In this document: piece by piece, positions 34,781 through 43,752 of the stretch
How the letters are laid out: every line of letters begins with the position of its first letter
How positions within the stretch are numbered: position 1 is the first letter of the stretch
Assembly (NCBI GenBank): GCA_047605765.1
Contig: JASGFB010000005.1
Location: forward strand, 5,856-69,855
Direction of reading: 5' to 3'
Source: JBGVSA01 sp047605765
Lineage (GTDB): Bacteria; Pseudomonadota; Gammaproteobacteria; Burkholderiales; Rhodocyclaceae
Length of the DNA: 64,000 nt
The notes under the pieces: model-generated
Told to the model about the DNA's origin: nothing
The model's input: the letters and a program-made list of their open reading frames with translations, nothing else
Database searches by the model: none
Position numbers and translations under genes: made by a program

Positions 34781-35719
34781 ATGGCCATCCTCGTCTGCGG
34801 TTCGGTTGCCTACGACACCATCATGGTGTTTCCGGGGCAATTCAAAGAACACATCCTGCCCGAACAGATCCGCATTCTGAACGTCTCGTTCCTGGTGCCG
34901 GACATGCGCCGCGAGTTTGGCGGCTGCGCCGGCAACATCGCCTACAGTCTGTCCCTGCTCGGCGCCGAAGCGCGCGTGCTGGCCACCGTTGGCGAAGACG
35001 CCGGCCCCTATCTGACGCGCATGGACCAGTTGCGCATCGATCGCCGCTTCGTGCGCACCCTGCCCGGCACGTTCACCGCCCAGGCGTTCATCACCACCGA
35101 CCTGGACGACAATCAGATCACGGCCTTCCACCCCGGCGCGATGATGCAGTCGCACACCAATCGCGCCGCCGACGCCGAAGCCGGTGTCGCCTGGGGCATC
35201 GTGGCGCCCGACGGCCGCGACGGCATGTTGCAGCACGCGCGCGACCTGCACGCCGCCGGCATCCCGTTCATTTTCGATCCGGGCCAGGCGCTGCCGATCC
35301 TGTCCGCAGAAGATCTGCTCGAATGCATCGACCTGGCGAGCCTGTGTACCTGCAACGACTACGAAGCGCGCCTCATTTGCGACAAAACGAAACTCTCTGT
35401 GGATGAACTGGCGGCCCGCCTGGACGGTCTGATCATCACGTATGGGGCAGACGGATCGCGCGTCTTCTCCCATGGTAACAGCGAGGCCATCGCCCCCGCC
35501 AAGGCCGACTATGTGGTCGACCCCACCGGTTGTGGCGATGCCTACCGTGCGGGCCTGCTGTACGGGCTGTCCAACGACTGGCCGCTGGCCAAATCGGCCA
35601 GACTGGCCTCGATCATGGGGGCCATCAAGATCGGCCACCAGGGCGCCCAGAACCACGCCCCCACGCGACAAGAGATCGCCGAGCGCTTCAGCGGCGCTTA
35701 CGGCGAACAGCTTTGGTAA
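34781..35719 (+). CDS. PfkB/ribokinase-family sugar or nucleoside kinase
   Basis: A 312-aa kinase of the ribokinase family. The N-terminal substrate region is ILVCGSVAYDTIMVFPGQF, then EFGGCAGNIAYSLSLLGAEA (PfkB signature 1). The C-terminal VVDPTGCGDAYRAGLLYG is signature 2, with the catalytic Asp in the GCGDAY anion hole. The closest match by eye is to adenosine-kinase-like members of unknown substrate. The neighbourhood does not reveal the substrate. Only 13 bases separate it from the next gene. Confidence 0.82.
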   Translation: MAILVCGSVAYDTIMVFPGQFKEHILPEQIRILNVSFLVPDMRREFGGCAGNIAYSLSLLGAEARVLATVGEDAGPYLTRMDQLRIDRRFVRTLPGTFTAQAFITTDLDDNQITAFHPGAMMQSHTNRAADAEAGVAWGIVAPDGRDGMLQHARDLHAAGIPFIFDPGQALPILSAEDLLECIDLASLCTCNDYEARLICDKTKLSVDELAARLDGLIITYGADGSRVFSHGNSEAIAPAKADYVVDPTGCGDAYRAGLLYGLSNDWPLAKSARLASIMGAIKIGHQGAQNHAPTRQEIAERFSGAYGEQLW

Positions 35720-35732
35720 GGAGTAAGGCTTC

Positions 35733-36194
35733 ATGAAATTCAAATCCACCCCCCTCGTCCTGATGTGCGCGGCCACCCTGGCGGTCAGCGCGTGTGCCTC
35801 CAGCAAGTCGGGCGAGGTCTATTCGCGCGACGAAGCGCAGCGCACCATGACCTATCGCGACGGCGTCATCACAGGCGTGCGCCAGGTCCAGCTCGAAGGC
35901 ACCAAGACGCCGATCGGCACAGGTGCCGGCGCGGTCGTCGGCGGCGTCGCCGGCAGCACCGTCGGCCAGGGTAAAGGTCAGATCGTCGGCGCCGTGTTGG
36001 GCGCGGTCGTCGGCGGTCTGGCGGGCGCGGCGGCCGAAGAAGGCCTCACACGCGAGAACGCGCTGCAACTGACGGTCAAGCTCGACAACGGCGAAAACCT
36101 CATCGTCGTGCAGGAAATGGGCAAGGACACCTTCGCCACCGGCGATCGCGTCCGTGTCGTACAGAGCGGCGGCAAGACCCGCGTCAGCCACTGA
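35733..36194 (+). CDS. Outer-membrane lipoprotein with glycine-zipper 2TM domain
   Basis: A 153-aa SlyB/Pcp-like lipoprotein. A signal peptide ends in the lipobox LAVSAC, so the mature chain starts at about Cys21. The glycine zipper GAGAVVGGVAGSTVG and GAVLGAVVGGLAGAAAEEG forms two short glycine-zipper helices, and a C-terminal SH3-like strand set (LQLTVKLDNGENLIVVQ) follows. Such proteins support envelope integrity. AAGGAG precedes the ATG. Confidence 0.87.
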   Translation: MKFKSTPLVLMCAATLAVSACASSKSGEVYSRDEAQRTMTYRDGVITGVRQVQLEGTKTPIGTGAGAVVGGVAGSTVGQGKGQIVGAVLGAVVGGLAGAAAEEGLTRENALQLTVKLDNGENLIVVQEMGKDTFATGDRVRVVQSGGKTRVSH

Positions 36195-36268
36195 CACGGG
36201 GGGCGCACCGCAGGGTTGATCCCCACCAGCGTGACGGCCGTGACGTTCTGCAAGCGAGCGTCACGGCC

Positions 36269-36286
36269 GCGTAACGGAAACGTAAC
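36269..36286 (+). promoter_or_regulatory. 7+4+7 direct repeat before olsB
   Basis: GCGTAAC-GGAA-ACGTAAC repeats CGTAAC with an 11-bp period, the helical spacing of PhoB half-sites, though the match to CTGTCAT is weak. It lies 55 bases before the olsB start; TACAGT at 36308 could be a -10. Confidence 0.3.
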
Positions 36287-36340
36287 CAACGCGCAAACAT
36301 GGCCTCCTACAGTGGGGCCGTCATTGAGAAAGGATCACGC

Positions 36341-37099
36341 ATGCTGAGTGCAGCTCCCCAGGCAGCCCGCGCCAAACCCCGCAACCTGTTGGTCGATATC
36401 GCCAGCTCGCCATGCGATATCCTCGAAGCGCAAAAACTCCGCTATCGCGTCTTTGCCGAAGAAATGGGCGCCCGCCTGCCCAACAATGCCGACGGCATCG
36501 ATCGCGATCATTTCGATCCCTATTGCAAGCATCTGATCGTGCGTGACGACGACTGCGGTCGCGTCGTCGGCACCTACCGCATCCTGACGCCCGAGAACGC
36601 ACGACGCATCGGCGGCTACTATTCGGAAACGGAATTCGACCTCACCCGCCTGCAGCACCTGCGGCCGGGCCTGGTCGAAGTGGGCCGCTCGTGCATCGAC
36701 GCCGACTACCGCACCGGTGCCGTCATCACTCTGCTGTGGTCGGGCCTGGCCCGCTTCATGACCGAAGGCGGCTACAACCACCTGATGGGCTGCGCCAGCA
36801 TCAGCATGGCCGACGGCGGCCACAATGCGGCCAATGTCTACGGCGTGCTGCAAAGCCACCTGAGCTCGCCCGAATACCGCGTGTTCGCGCGCAACCCCCT
36901 GCCGGTAGAGCGCCTGGCCACGCCGACGCCGGTCGAAGTGCCGCCGCTGCTCAAGGGCTACATGCGCGCCGGTGCCGCTGTCTGTGGCGCCCCGGCGTGG
37001 GATCCCGACTTCAACACCGCCGATCTGTTGCTGCTCCTGTCGATGTCGAAGGTCGACACGCGCTACGCCCGCCACTTCGTCGAGCGCCAGGCGGCGTAA
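36341..37099 (+). CDS. olsB: OlsB-like ornithine N-acyltransferase (GNAT fold)
   Basis: First step of ornithine-lipid synthesis: transfer of a 3-hydroxy fatty acid from ACP to the alpha-amino group of ornithine. The 252-aa protein belongs to the hemolysin-like/OlsB acyltransferase group, seen in EAQKLRYRVFAEEMGA, the CKHLIVRD.. strand, VVGTYRILTPENA, EVGRSCIDADYRTGAVI and LMGCASISMADGGHNAANVY. ATG 36341 is chosen because AAAGGA lies six bases upstream; ATG 36299 has no such site. It is followed by an acyltransferase gene that fits OlsA. Confidence 0.82.
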   Translation: MLSAAPQAARAKPRNLLVDIASSPCDILEAQKLRYRVFAEEMGARLPNNADGIDRDHFDPYCKHLIVRDDDCGRVVGTYRILTPENARRIGGYYSETEFDLTRLQHLRPGLVEVGRSCIDADYRTGAVITLLWSGLARFMTEGGYNHLMGCASISMADGGHNAANVYGVLQSHLSSPEYRVFARNPLPVERLATPTPVEVPPLLKGYMRAGAAVCGAPAWDPDFNTADLLLLLSMSKVDTRYARHFVERQAA

Positions 37100-37193
37100 C
37101 CCACCCTCACGGGCGGCGCACACGCGCAGCGTCCCACCGGACGGGCCGGTATACTGGCCCGTCCGCCTTCTTCCCCGCCCACTTTTTCCGAAC

Positions 37194-38018
37194 GTGTCCC
37201 GATCCGGCTGGTCCTCTGTCCGCGCCTACGTGCGCCTGCTGCGCGTCGCCTTCCATCTCGGTCGTGGCGTGCTGATCGTGCAGTGCGTATTCCCCTGGCT
37301 GGGCGCCGAGCACCGGCGTGCCATCAAGCGCCGCTGGTCGGCGCGCCTGGTTCGCATCCTGGGCATCCGCCTCAAGCAGGGCACGCTCGATCTGCCCCCC
37401 GGCGTGCTGATCGTCAGCAACCACATCTCGTGGATCGACATCTTCGTCATCAACGCGCTGACCGAGACCAGCTTCGTGTGCAAGGACGATGTACGGCAAT
37501 GGCCGATCATCGGCTGGCTGGTGGCGCATACCGGGGCGGTGTTCATCGAACGTGGCAACCGCGCGGCGGCGGCCCGCACGGCACAGGCCGTCACCGCCCG
37601 CCTGCAGGCGGGCGAGCGCATCGTGTTCTTTCCGGAGGGCACCACCACCGACGGCAGCACGCTGCTGCCGTTCCGCGCCGCATTGTTCCAGGCTGGCTGC
37701 ACGAGCGCCGGGGTCATTCCGTTTGCCTTGCAGTACCTGGATGAACAGGGCCGTCGCCACCCGGCGCCCGCTTATGATGGCGACATCAGCTTCGCCGAAT
37801 GCATGCTGGCGGTGGTCAATACCAATGACATCTGCGTGCGTGCGCTCGCCCTGCCGGCGCTGCCCGCCGGGCTGGATCGACGCGAGATGGCCGCCCGGTC
37901 GCATCACCAGTTGGCGATTGCCCTCGGCATGAAACCGGTGGGCGCCGAGATGATCGATGGCGACGAGCGCGACGACGGCGCCGCGCCAGCAACGCTTCAG
38001 TCAGCGCCTGGCTCCTGA
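37194..38018 (+). CDS. olsA: PlsC/OlsA-like 1-acyl acyltransferase
   Basis: Membrane-bound O-acyltransferase of the PlsC family. Beside olsB it probably acylates lyso-ornithine lipid, though lysophosphatidic acid is possible. It is 274 aa from GTG 37194. Block I is VSNHISWIDIF (NHxxxxD), block II GAVFIERGN, block III FFPEGTTTDG and block IV GVIPFALQY. An N-terminal hydrophobic segment (GRGVLIVQCVFPWL) anchors it. The ribosome site is weak, so the exact start is uncertain. The last 22 bases overlap the converging apaH. Confidence 0.8.
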   Translation: MSRSGWSSVRAYVRLLRVAFHLGRGVLIVQCVFPWLGAEHRRAIKRRWSARLVRILGIRLKQGTLDLPPGVLIVSNHISWIDIFVINALTETSFVCKDDVRQWPIIGWLVAHTGAVFIERGNRAAAARTAQAVTARLQAGERIVFFPEGTTTDGSTLLPFRAALFQAGCTSAGVIPFALQYLDEQGRRHPAPAYDGDISFAECMLAVVNTNDICVRALALPALPAGLDRREMAARSHHQLAIALGMKPVGAEMIDGDERDDGAAPATLQSAPGS

Positions 38019-38824
38019 TAGGCCGGGCACGGCACCTGCGCCACGCGGCGATCCTCCAGGCACAGCCCGGTCAGGCAGGCACCCCACACACATCCCGAAT
38101 CGAGCGACACGATGCGATCGGTCTGGCGGAATCCCACCGCCGACCAGTGTCCGCACAGCACGGTATGGCTGCGCCAGGCCGGCTCCGGCACGTCGAACCA
38201 GGCACATACGCCTGCCGGCGCTTTGTCGGGCGGCCCCTTGGGGCGCATGTCCATGCTGTTGTCGGGCCGCACGAAGCGCATGCGCGTCATGACGTTGACG
38301 ATGACGCGCAGCCGATCCCAGCCGGTCAGATCATCGGACCACGCGTCGGGCGAATTGCCGAACAGATGTAGCAGAAAGGTGCGCCAGTCGGGCCCGCGCA
38401 GGGCTGCTTCGACCTCGCTTGCGAGGGCCTGCGCCTTGGCGATGTCCCATTGCGGCAGCAGGCCGGCGTGGACCATGGCGTAGCCCAGGTGGACGTGCAG
38501 CATGCGGCGGCTGCGCAGCCAGTCGAGGAGCACGTCGGCATCGGGCGCGTCGAGTACGGCGTGGGCGGTTTCCACGGTGCCGGGGCGGGCCGGCAGCTGG
38601 GCAGCGGCAGCCAGCAGGGCCAAATCGTGATTACCCAGCACGACCACGGCGGCCTCGCCCAGATCGCGCACGAAGCGCAGGGTTTCGACCGATTGCGGCC
38701 CTCGATTGACCAGATCGCCAACCAGCCACAACTGGTCATGGGCACGATCGAACGCCACCTGCGCCAACAGGCGTTCCAGGGGCTCCAGGCATCCTTGCAG
38801 GTCTCCGACGACCCAGGTCGACAT
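37997..38824 (-). CDS. apaH: Symmetrical diadenosine tetraphosphatase ApaH
   Basis: Cytoplasmic metallophosphatase that cleaves Ap4A to two ADP. The 275-aa protein has the full PPP-type metal site: VVGDLQGCLEPL, LVGDLVNRGPQS and VVLGNHDLALL, with further His ligands in MVHAGLLPQWD and CGHWSAVGF. The length is normal. It ends over the 3' end of olsA and lies 13 bases after wbpM's stop on the same strand. Confidence 0.95.
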   Translation of the reverse strand: MSTWVVGDLQGCLEPLERLLAQVAFDRAHDQLWLVGDLVNRGPQSVETLRFVRDLGEAAVVVLGNHDLALLAAAAQLPARPGTVETAHAVLDAPDADVLLDWLRSRRMLHVHLGYAMVHAGLLPQWDIAKAQALASEVEAALRGPDWRTFLLHLFGNSPDAWSDDLTGWDRLRVIVNVMTRMRFVRPDNSMDMRPKGPPDKAPAGVCAWFDVPEPAWRSHTVLCGHWSAVGFRQTDRIVSLDSGCVWGACLTGLCLEDRRVAQVPCPAYQEPGAD

Positions 38825-38837
38825 AGTTTCTCCAGCG

Positions 38838-40718
38838 TCAGGCGCGCGCGCGGCGGTCCGGCGTCACCGGCACGACCTTGACGGGGGTCGGCGGCTGGTA
38901 TTCGGGCACCCAGCGGCGCAGAACCTGCTTGACCTCGGCCTGGCTGCGCACGCGGTTGTCTTCGAGCCAGGCGATGACCTCGGCCACCAGCGCGGCATCG
39001 ACGCCGCGCGCCTTGGCGATGCGCAGCTTGGGGTGGTGCGTGGCGCGCGTATGTTCATCGTCGGCCAGCAACTCTTCGTAGAGTTTTTCGCCCGGCCGCA
39101 GACCGGAATATACGATAGGTATCTGTTCTTCGGTGGCGCCGGCCAGGGCGATCAGCACGCGCGCCAGATCGACGATCTTCACCGGCTCGCCCATGTCGAG
39201 GACGAAGATCTCGCCCCGCTCGCCCATGGCGGCCGCTTGCAAAACCAGTTGGCAGGCCTCCGGGATCGACATGAAATAGCGCGTGATCTCGGGGTGCGTG
39301 ACCGTCACCGGCCCGCCGCGCGCGATCTGGTCCTGGAACTTGGGCACCACGCTGCCGGCGCTGCCCAGCACGTTGCCGAACCGCACGCACTCGAACCGCG
39401 TGGTGTCGCTGCGGGTCTGCAGATCCTGGCACAGCATCTCGGCCAGGCGCTTGGTCGCCCCCATGACATTGGTGGGATTGACGGCCTTGTCCGTCGACAC
39501 CATCACGAAGCGCGCCACACCATGGTCCACCGCCGCATTGGCCACGCGCCAGGTGCCAAGCACATTGTTGCGGATGGCCTGCCAGGCGTTGTGCTCTTCC
39601 ATCATCGGCACGTGTTTGTAGGCGGCGGCATGGAACACCACGTCGGGCTGATGACGCGCGAAGGTGGCGTCCAGCCAGGCCGGATCGCGCACGTCGCCGA
39701 CGATGGCAGCGATCGGCACGTCGGGATACTGGCGGGCGAAATCTTCGCTCAGACGGTACAGCGCGAACTCGTTGGCCTCGAAGGCCACGATGCGTGCCGG
39801 GGCGAAGCGCGCGATCTGGCGGCACAGCTCGGAGCCGATGGAGCCGCCCGCGCCGGTCACCAGAATCGTGCGCCCTTGCAGCATGTCGCCGATGGGGGCG
39901 GAATCGATCTTGACGGGGTCCCGCCCGAGCAAGTCTTCGAGCTCGACCTCGCGCAGGGAGGCAAGCCCGGCGTCCTGGCTCATCATGTCGCCGATGCGGC
40001 GCACCACCTGGGCTTTGACGTGGGCCGACATGCACGCCACCAGCGCGCGCTTCTGCTGGGCCGGCGTCGCCGAGGGCATCGCCACAATGGCGTGGCGCGC
40101 CTTGAAGACCCGGGCCCAGTGGCCCAACTGATCGAGTCCGCCGACGACCTTGTAGCCCATCAGCTCGCGGCCATGCTTGTGGGGGTTGTCGTCGAGGATC
40201 GCCACCAGGCGCCACTCGGCGCTGCGCCGCATCTCGCGCGCCACGTTGAGGCCGGCGGCGCCCGCCCCGAGCAGCAGCACTGGCTTGCCCGCTGCCATCA
40301 ACGCGCCGTAGCGCTGGCGCTCGCGCCACACGCGGTACGCCGCGCGGCTGCCCCCCATCGCCAGCACCAGCATCAGGGGCGAGATCACGTACACCGAACG
40401 CGGCACCGGCGGCGTCGGGCCGATCATCACCGTGATGACGATCACCAGCACAGCGGACAGCGCAATGGCCCGCAGGATGCGCATCAGGTCGGGCAGACTG
40501 GCGAACACCCAGATGCCCCGGTAGAGCCCCATCACGCGGAACAACAAGGCGTGGATCGGCACCACCCAGATGAGCGCGAACAGGCCGGATTCCATGTAGA
40601 TATCCGGCAGGGCGAAGTTGAAACGCAGGCTGTACGCCGTCACCCAGCATGCGATGACGGCGCAGATGTCGAAGCACACCACCAGCAGTGAGCGGATGCG
40701 CACGTCGAGGTTATGCAT
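38838..40718 (-). CDS. wbpM: WbpM/CapD-like nucleotide-sugar 4,6-dehydratase
   Basis: Membrane-anchored UDP-HexNAc 4,6-dehydratase that makes a UDP-4-keto-6-deoxy sugar, precursor of QuiNAc or FucNAc. It is 626 aa. Four N-terminal membrane helices (about 1-115) are followed by a Rossmann domain (VLLLGAGAAGLNVA) and the catalytic SDR domain starting ILVTGAGGSIGSELCRQIA. VSTDKAVNPTNVMGATKR carries the Ser/Met/Lys catalytic set typical of WbpM (no Tyr). ATG 40718 overlaps the previous gene by eight bases; the longer upstream frame is inside that gene. It is the last gene of the polysaccharide locus. Confidence 0.92.
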   Translation of the reverse strand: MHNLDVRIRSLLVVCFDICAVIACWVTAYSLRFNFALPDIYMESGLFALIWVVPIHALLFRVMGLYRGIWVFASLPDLMRILRAIALSAVLVIVITVMIGPTPPVPRSVYVISPLMLVLAMGGSRAAYRVWRERQRYGALMAAGKPVLLLGAGAAGLNVAREMRRSAEWRLVAILDDNPHKHGRELMGYKVVGGLDQLGHWARVFKARHAIVAMPSATPAQQKRALVACMSAHVKAQVVRRIGDMMSQDAGLASLREVELEDLLGRDPVKIDSAPIGDMLQGRTILVTGAGGSIGSELCRQIARFAPARIVAFEANEFALYRLSEDFARQYPDVPIAAIVGDVRDPAWLDATFARHQPDVVFHAAAYKHVPMMEEHNAWQAIRNNVLGTWRVANAAVDHGVARFVMVSTDKAVNPTNVMGATKRLAEMLCQDLQTRSDTTRFECVRFGNVLGSAGSVVPKFQDQIARGGPVTVTHPEITRYFMSIPEACQLVLQAAAMGERGEIFVLDMGEPVKIVDLARVLIALAGATEEQIPIVYSGLRPGEKLYEELLADDEHTRATHHPKLRIAKARGVDAALVAEVIAWLEDNRVRSQAEVKQVLRRWVPEYQPPTPVKVVPVTPDRRARA

Positions 40719-41697
40719 GAGCGGCTTCCTCCCGCATGAGATGCCGGCGCCATCGCCAATCGATGGCCACCGCCGCCGCCACGAACCCTGTCGTGACCGC
40801 GCCCGCCAATACCCAGACAATCCGTGCGTCGTCGGCGCGCACGGCCCATGCCGCGCTGCCCGCCGACACCAGCATGGCGCCGTACCACAGCGCCGCCGCA
40901 TGGGCATGGCTGGCGCCCAGTCGAATGACGCGCTGGTAGTAATGTTCACGATGCGCCAACCAGATCCGCTCGCCCCGCAAGGCACGCCGCAATAACGTCA
41001 CGCTGGCGTCGGCGATGAAGGGCGCAAACACCCACCACGGAAACCACCACGGCCAGGAGCCCTGCGCAATACCCGCCAGACCCAGGGCGGCAGCGAGAAA
41101 GCCCAGCGGCACCGACCCGCAGTCTCCCATGAACACCCTGGCTGGATGCCAATTGAATATCAGGAATCCGCCGGCGGCACCGGCGATGCAAACCGCCACC
41201 CACGACAGCGGCGAGCCCGGCTGCATGCACGCCAGCGTGCCGAAGCCGATCAGCGCCATGCCGCCCGCCATGCCGTCGGCACCATCCATGAAATTGTAGA
41301 GATTGCTCATCCACACGCAGGCCAGCACACCCACGCCCCCTGCCGCCCACGCCCCCTGCGCGCCGAATATGACCGCCACCGCAACCGCCGCCGCCAGCCA
41401 ATGGGCGGCAAAGCGCCACGCAATCGGCAGGCCCCGGCGATCATCGGCCAGCGACAGGGCGGCCAACGCCAGCGCGCATGCGCACAGGGAGGTGAGTGCC
41501 ACGTCATGCGCCGCCGCGGCACCGACCCCCACCCCCAGCATCAGGCCAAGGCCACCGACGCGAGGCGTGACGCGCACGTGCAGCGAGCGTTCGTTGGGGT
41601 GGTCGGCGGCGATGCGCCACGCCCAGCCGGTACGCAACAGGATGGCCAGCAACGCGGCGCTGGCGACGGCGCACAGGGCCGCCCATGCAATCATCAT
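40711..41697 (-). CDS. wbpL: WecA/WbpL-type undecaprenyl-phosphate sugar-1-phosphate transferase
   Basis: Starts polysaccharide chains by moving a HexNAc-1-phosphate from UDP to undecaprenyl phosphate at the inner membrane. The 328-aa polytopic protein (about ten helices) has the family sites SLHVRVTPRVGGLGL, LADDRRGL, NLYNFMDGADGMAGG (N..D..DG), the FMGDCGSVPLGF loop and HREHYYQRV. It starts at the first ATG of an ATGATG pair with GGAGG upstream. The overlap with the upstream SDR gene and with wbpM recalls the wbpV-wbpL-wbpM order of Pseudomonas O6. Confidence 0.92.
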   Translation of the reverse strand: MMIAWAALCAVASAALLAILLRTGWAWRIAADHPNERSLHVRVTPRVGGLGLMLGVGVGAAAAHDVALTSLCACALALAALSLADDRRGLPIAWRFAAHWLAAAVAVAVIFGAQGAWAAGGVGVLACVWMSNLYNFMDGADGMAGGMALIGFGTLACMQPGSPLSWVAVCIAGAAGGFLIFNWHPARVFMGDCGSVPLGFLAAALGLAGIAQGSWPWWFPWWVFAPFIADASVTLLRRALRGERIWLAHREHYYQRVIRLGASHAHAAALWYGAMLVSAGSAAWAVRADDARIVWVLAGAVTTGFVAAAVAIDWRWRRHLMREEAAHA

Positions 41698-42662
41698 GAT
41701 GCGGCCTCCCGGTGGCCGCCACGAGCCGCCACGCAGCTGCGCAGACCGTCGCGCAACGAGGTATGCGCGCACCAGCCCTGCCCGATCAGGCGCGTCGGCA
41801 GGTAGCAGGCAGAGCCGAGCAGCTTGTCGAGGGCTTCGCTGTTGAGGGGCAAGGGGCGGCCCCGCCAGCGGCCCGCCATATCGCCCATGCGCGCGCCGGC
41901 CCGCAGCAGGCCGTAAGGCACCGCCCAGACACGCCGGGGCATGCCCAGCGCCTCGCGGATGGCGTCATACAGTTGGCGCCCGGAATAGGTCTGTGGATCG
42001 GCGACGATATAGGCCCCCTCGGCCAGGCGCCCCTCGGCGGCACGCACGATGGCCTCGACCACATCGGCCACGTACACCAGCGAACGGACATTGCCGGTTT
42101 CCGGCAAGGGGGGAAACACGCCCCGCCGCACCAGGCCGATCATGCGTTCGAGATTGCCGCGCCCGCCCGGGCCGTAGACCATTGCCAGCCGGAGTTGCAC
42201 CACGGCCATGCCCTGTTCCGCTCCGATCGTCGACAGGGCGTCCTCGGCGTCCCGTTTGGCGCGGCCATAGTCGCTGGCGGGCGGCGCCGGCCAGGATTCG
42301 TCCACGCACTGACCACCGGGCTCGCCCATGGCCTTGACGCTGGAGAGATGAACGAACCGGCGCACGCCGGCGGCGGCAGCGGCACGCCCCAGCGCCAGTG
42401 TCCCTTCGAAATTCACCGCCCGATGCTGTTGCGCCTGACGCGCATCGACGTCGTGAAAGGCGTGGGCATAACCGGCGCAGTGGATGACCGTATCGATGCC
42501 CGCGCAGGCGCGCCGCAGGCTGTCGGCGTCGCGCAGATCACCGATCACTTCGCGCGCGTCACCGCCCGCACGCCGCACGAGCAAGCTCAGCGGCCGCTCG
42601 CCCAGGCGTTCGACCACGTGCCGTCCGATGAAACCCTGCGCGCCGGTGATGAGCCACGTCAT
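41694..42662 (-). CDS. NAD-dependent epimerase/reductase, WbpV/WbpK-like
   Basis: Extended short-chain dehydrogenase, 322 aa: Rossmann loop TGAQGFIGRHV, HLSSVKAMGE with the catalytic Ser, YGRAKRDAE (Y-x3-K), and LRLAMVYGPGGRGN. By position before wbpL and wbpM it probably reduces or epimerises the WbpM 4-keto product to UDP-QuiNAc or UDP-FucNAc (inference). ATG 42662 is preferred because it overlaps the upstream stop as ATGA; ATG 42668 is two codons earlier. Confidence 0.82.
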   Translation of the reverse strand: MTWLITGAQGFIGRHVVERLGERPLSLLVRRAGGDAREVIGDLRDADSLRRACAGIDTVIHCAGYAHAFHDVDARQAQQHRAVNFEGTLALGRAAAAAGVRRFVHLSSVKAMGEPGGQCVDESWPAPPASDYGRAKRDAEDALSTIGAEQGMAVVQLRLAMVYGPGGRGNLERMIGLVRRGVFPPLPETGNVRSLVYVADVVEAIVRAAEGRLAEGAYIVADPQTYSGRQLYDAIREALGMPRRVWAVPYGLLRAGARMGDMAGRWRGRPLPLNSEALDKLLGSACYLPTRLIGQGWCAHTSLRDGLRSCVAARGGHREAAS

Positions 42663-43492
42663 AGCCATTTACGCCGGTGGATCCGAAAGAACAACGCCGC
42701 TGATCGCATGAACAGACCGATGTGGCGCCAGCCTTTGCGCGCCGCCTGACCGCCATAATGCATGATGCGTACCTGCGGCACATAGGCAATGCGGTTCTGC
42801 CGCGAGGTGCGCAGGCTGATGTCAAAGTCTTCGAAATACAGAAAAAAGCGTTCGTCGAAGCCGCCGATACGTTCGAACACGCCGGCCCGGAACAGCATGA
42901 AGCAGCCGCTCACCAGGGGCGGATCCCAGACGATGTGCTCGCCGATCAGATCGCGCATTTCGTAGCGCGCCAGACGGCGATGGAAACGGCGCCGCAGCCA
43001 GCCCGGCGCCAGTCCGCGCAGGAACAGATCGAATACGCTGGGATAGCGCTTGCACAGGTACTGGCGTGCGCCATCGCCTTCGCACACACCAGGGCTGAGC
43101 AGGGCGCAGTTCACGTTGCGCTCCATGAATTCGATCGCCTCGACCAGGGAATCATCGTCCATCCATACGTCAGGGTTAAGAACCAGCGCGTAGCGCGCCC
43201 CGCTCGACCGCAGGGCCAGGTTGTGGCCAGCGCCAAAACCGATGTTGCCCTGCCCGCTCAACCATACATGCCCGGGAAAATCCCGACACAACCTCAGCCG
43301 ATCAACGGCTTGCGCAGCGCCCCCGTTGTCGACAATCACCAGCCGTGTCGCGCTGCGCAGGCGAGCCTTGGCGCGGCGCAGTGACGACAGGGTTTCCAGC
43401 AAGCGGGTGGGCTCGGGGTAGAACAGGACGATGCTGACAATCAGCAGGCATCGCGGCGTGGCAAGTGACATGACAGTGCGGGTGACGCGCAT
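42659..43492 (-). CDS. GT2-family glycosyltransferase (rhamnosyltransferase-like)
   Basis: A 277-aa inverting GT-A enzyme. It has IVSIVLFYPEP at the N-terminus, LVIVDNGG, GQGNIGFGAGHNLAL, LVLNPDVWMDDDSL (the DxD-like metal site) and SGCFMLFRAGVFERIGGFDERFFLYFEDFD (split here: acceptor site, then the ED motif). This pattern is typical of WbbL-like rhamnosyltransferases. ATG 43492 or 43471 could start it. Upstream, 43493-43752 is 260 bases without a gene; I see no promoter there that I would defend. Confidence 0.83.
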   Translation of the reverse strand: MRVTRTVMSLATPRCLLIVSIVLFYPEPTRLLETLSSLRRAKARLRSATRLVIVDNGGAAQAVDRLRLCRDFPGHVWLSGQGNIGFGAGHNLALRSSGARYALVLNPDVWMDDDSLVEAIEFMERNVNCALLSPGVCEGDGARQYLCKRYPSVFDLFLRGLAPGWLRRRFHRRLARYEMRDLIGEHIVWDPPLVSGCFMLFRAGVFERIGGFDERFFLYFEDFDISLRTSRQNRIAYVPQVRIMHYGGQAARKGWRHIGLFMRSAALFFRIHRRKWL

Positions 43493-43752
43493 GATGCCGC
43501 TGCACCCGCCACGTCCGGTCCAGGAATGGACGGATCATTTTAGGGATCCCCGCCCGCTCCATGGCTGACCTCGCACAGCCCGATGCTGCCTCCCGCACGT
43601 GCGCCGTCAAGTGCGCCGCAAAGCCCATCCCACGGGCGTTACGGCCGCGCCACCGACACCACCAAGCATCTGCATGTCATAACACTTAAAGTACCTGACA
43701 GCCTCATCCCCATTCATCAACCGAATCCACCACCCGCCTCATCAGACAATGC

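Noticed and set aside
36299..36340. Earlier olsB start at ATG 36299
   Set aside because: It has no ribosome site, whereas ATG 36341 has AAAGGA at ideal spacing. The extra residues do not look conserved.
33429..38824. plcP-agt glycolipid pair made by the GT4 gene and the phosphoesterase
   Set aside because: The phosphoesterase has the length and motifs of ApaH, not of the PlcP family, and lies on the opposite strand.
40719..40985. N-terminal extension of the WbpM-like frame
   Set aside because: It lies entirely within the wbpL-like gene and reads as its shadow. The membrane domain begins at ATG 40718.
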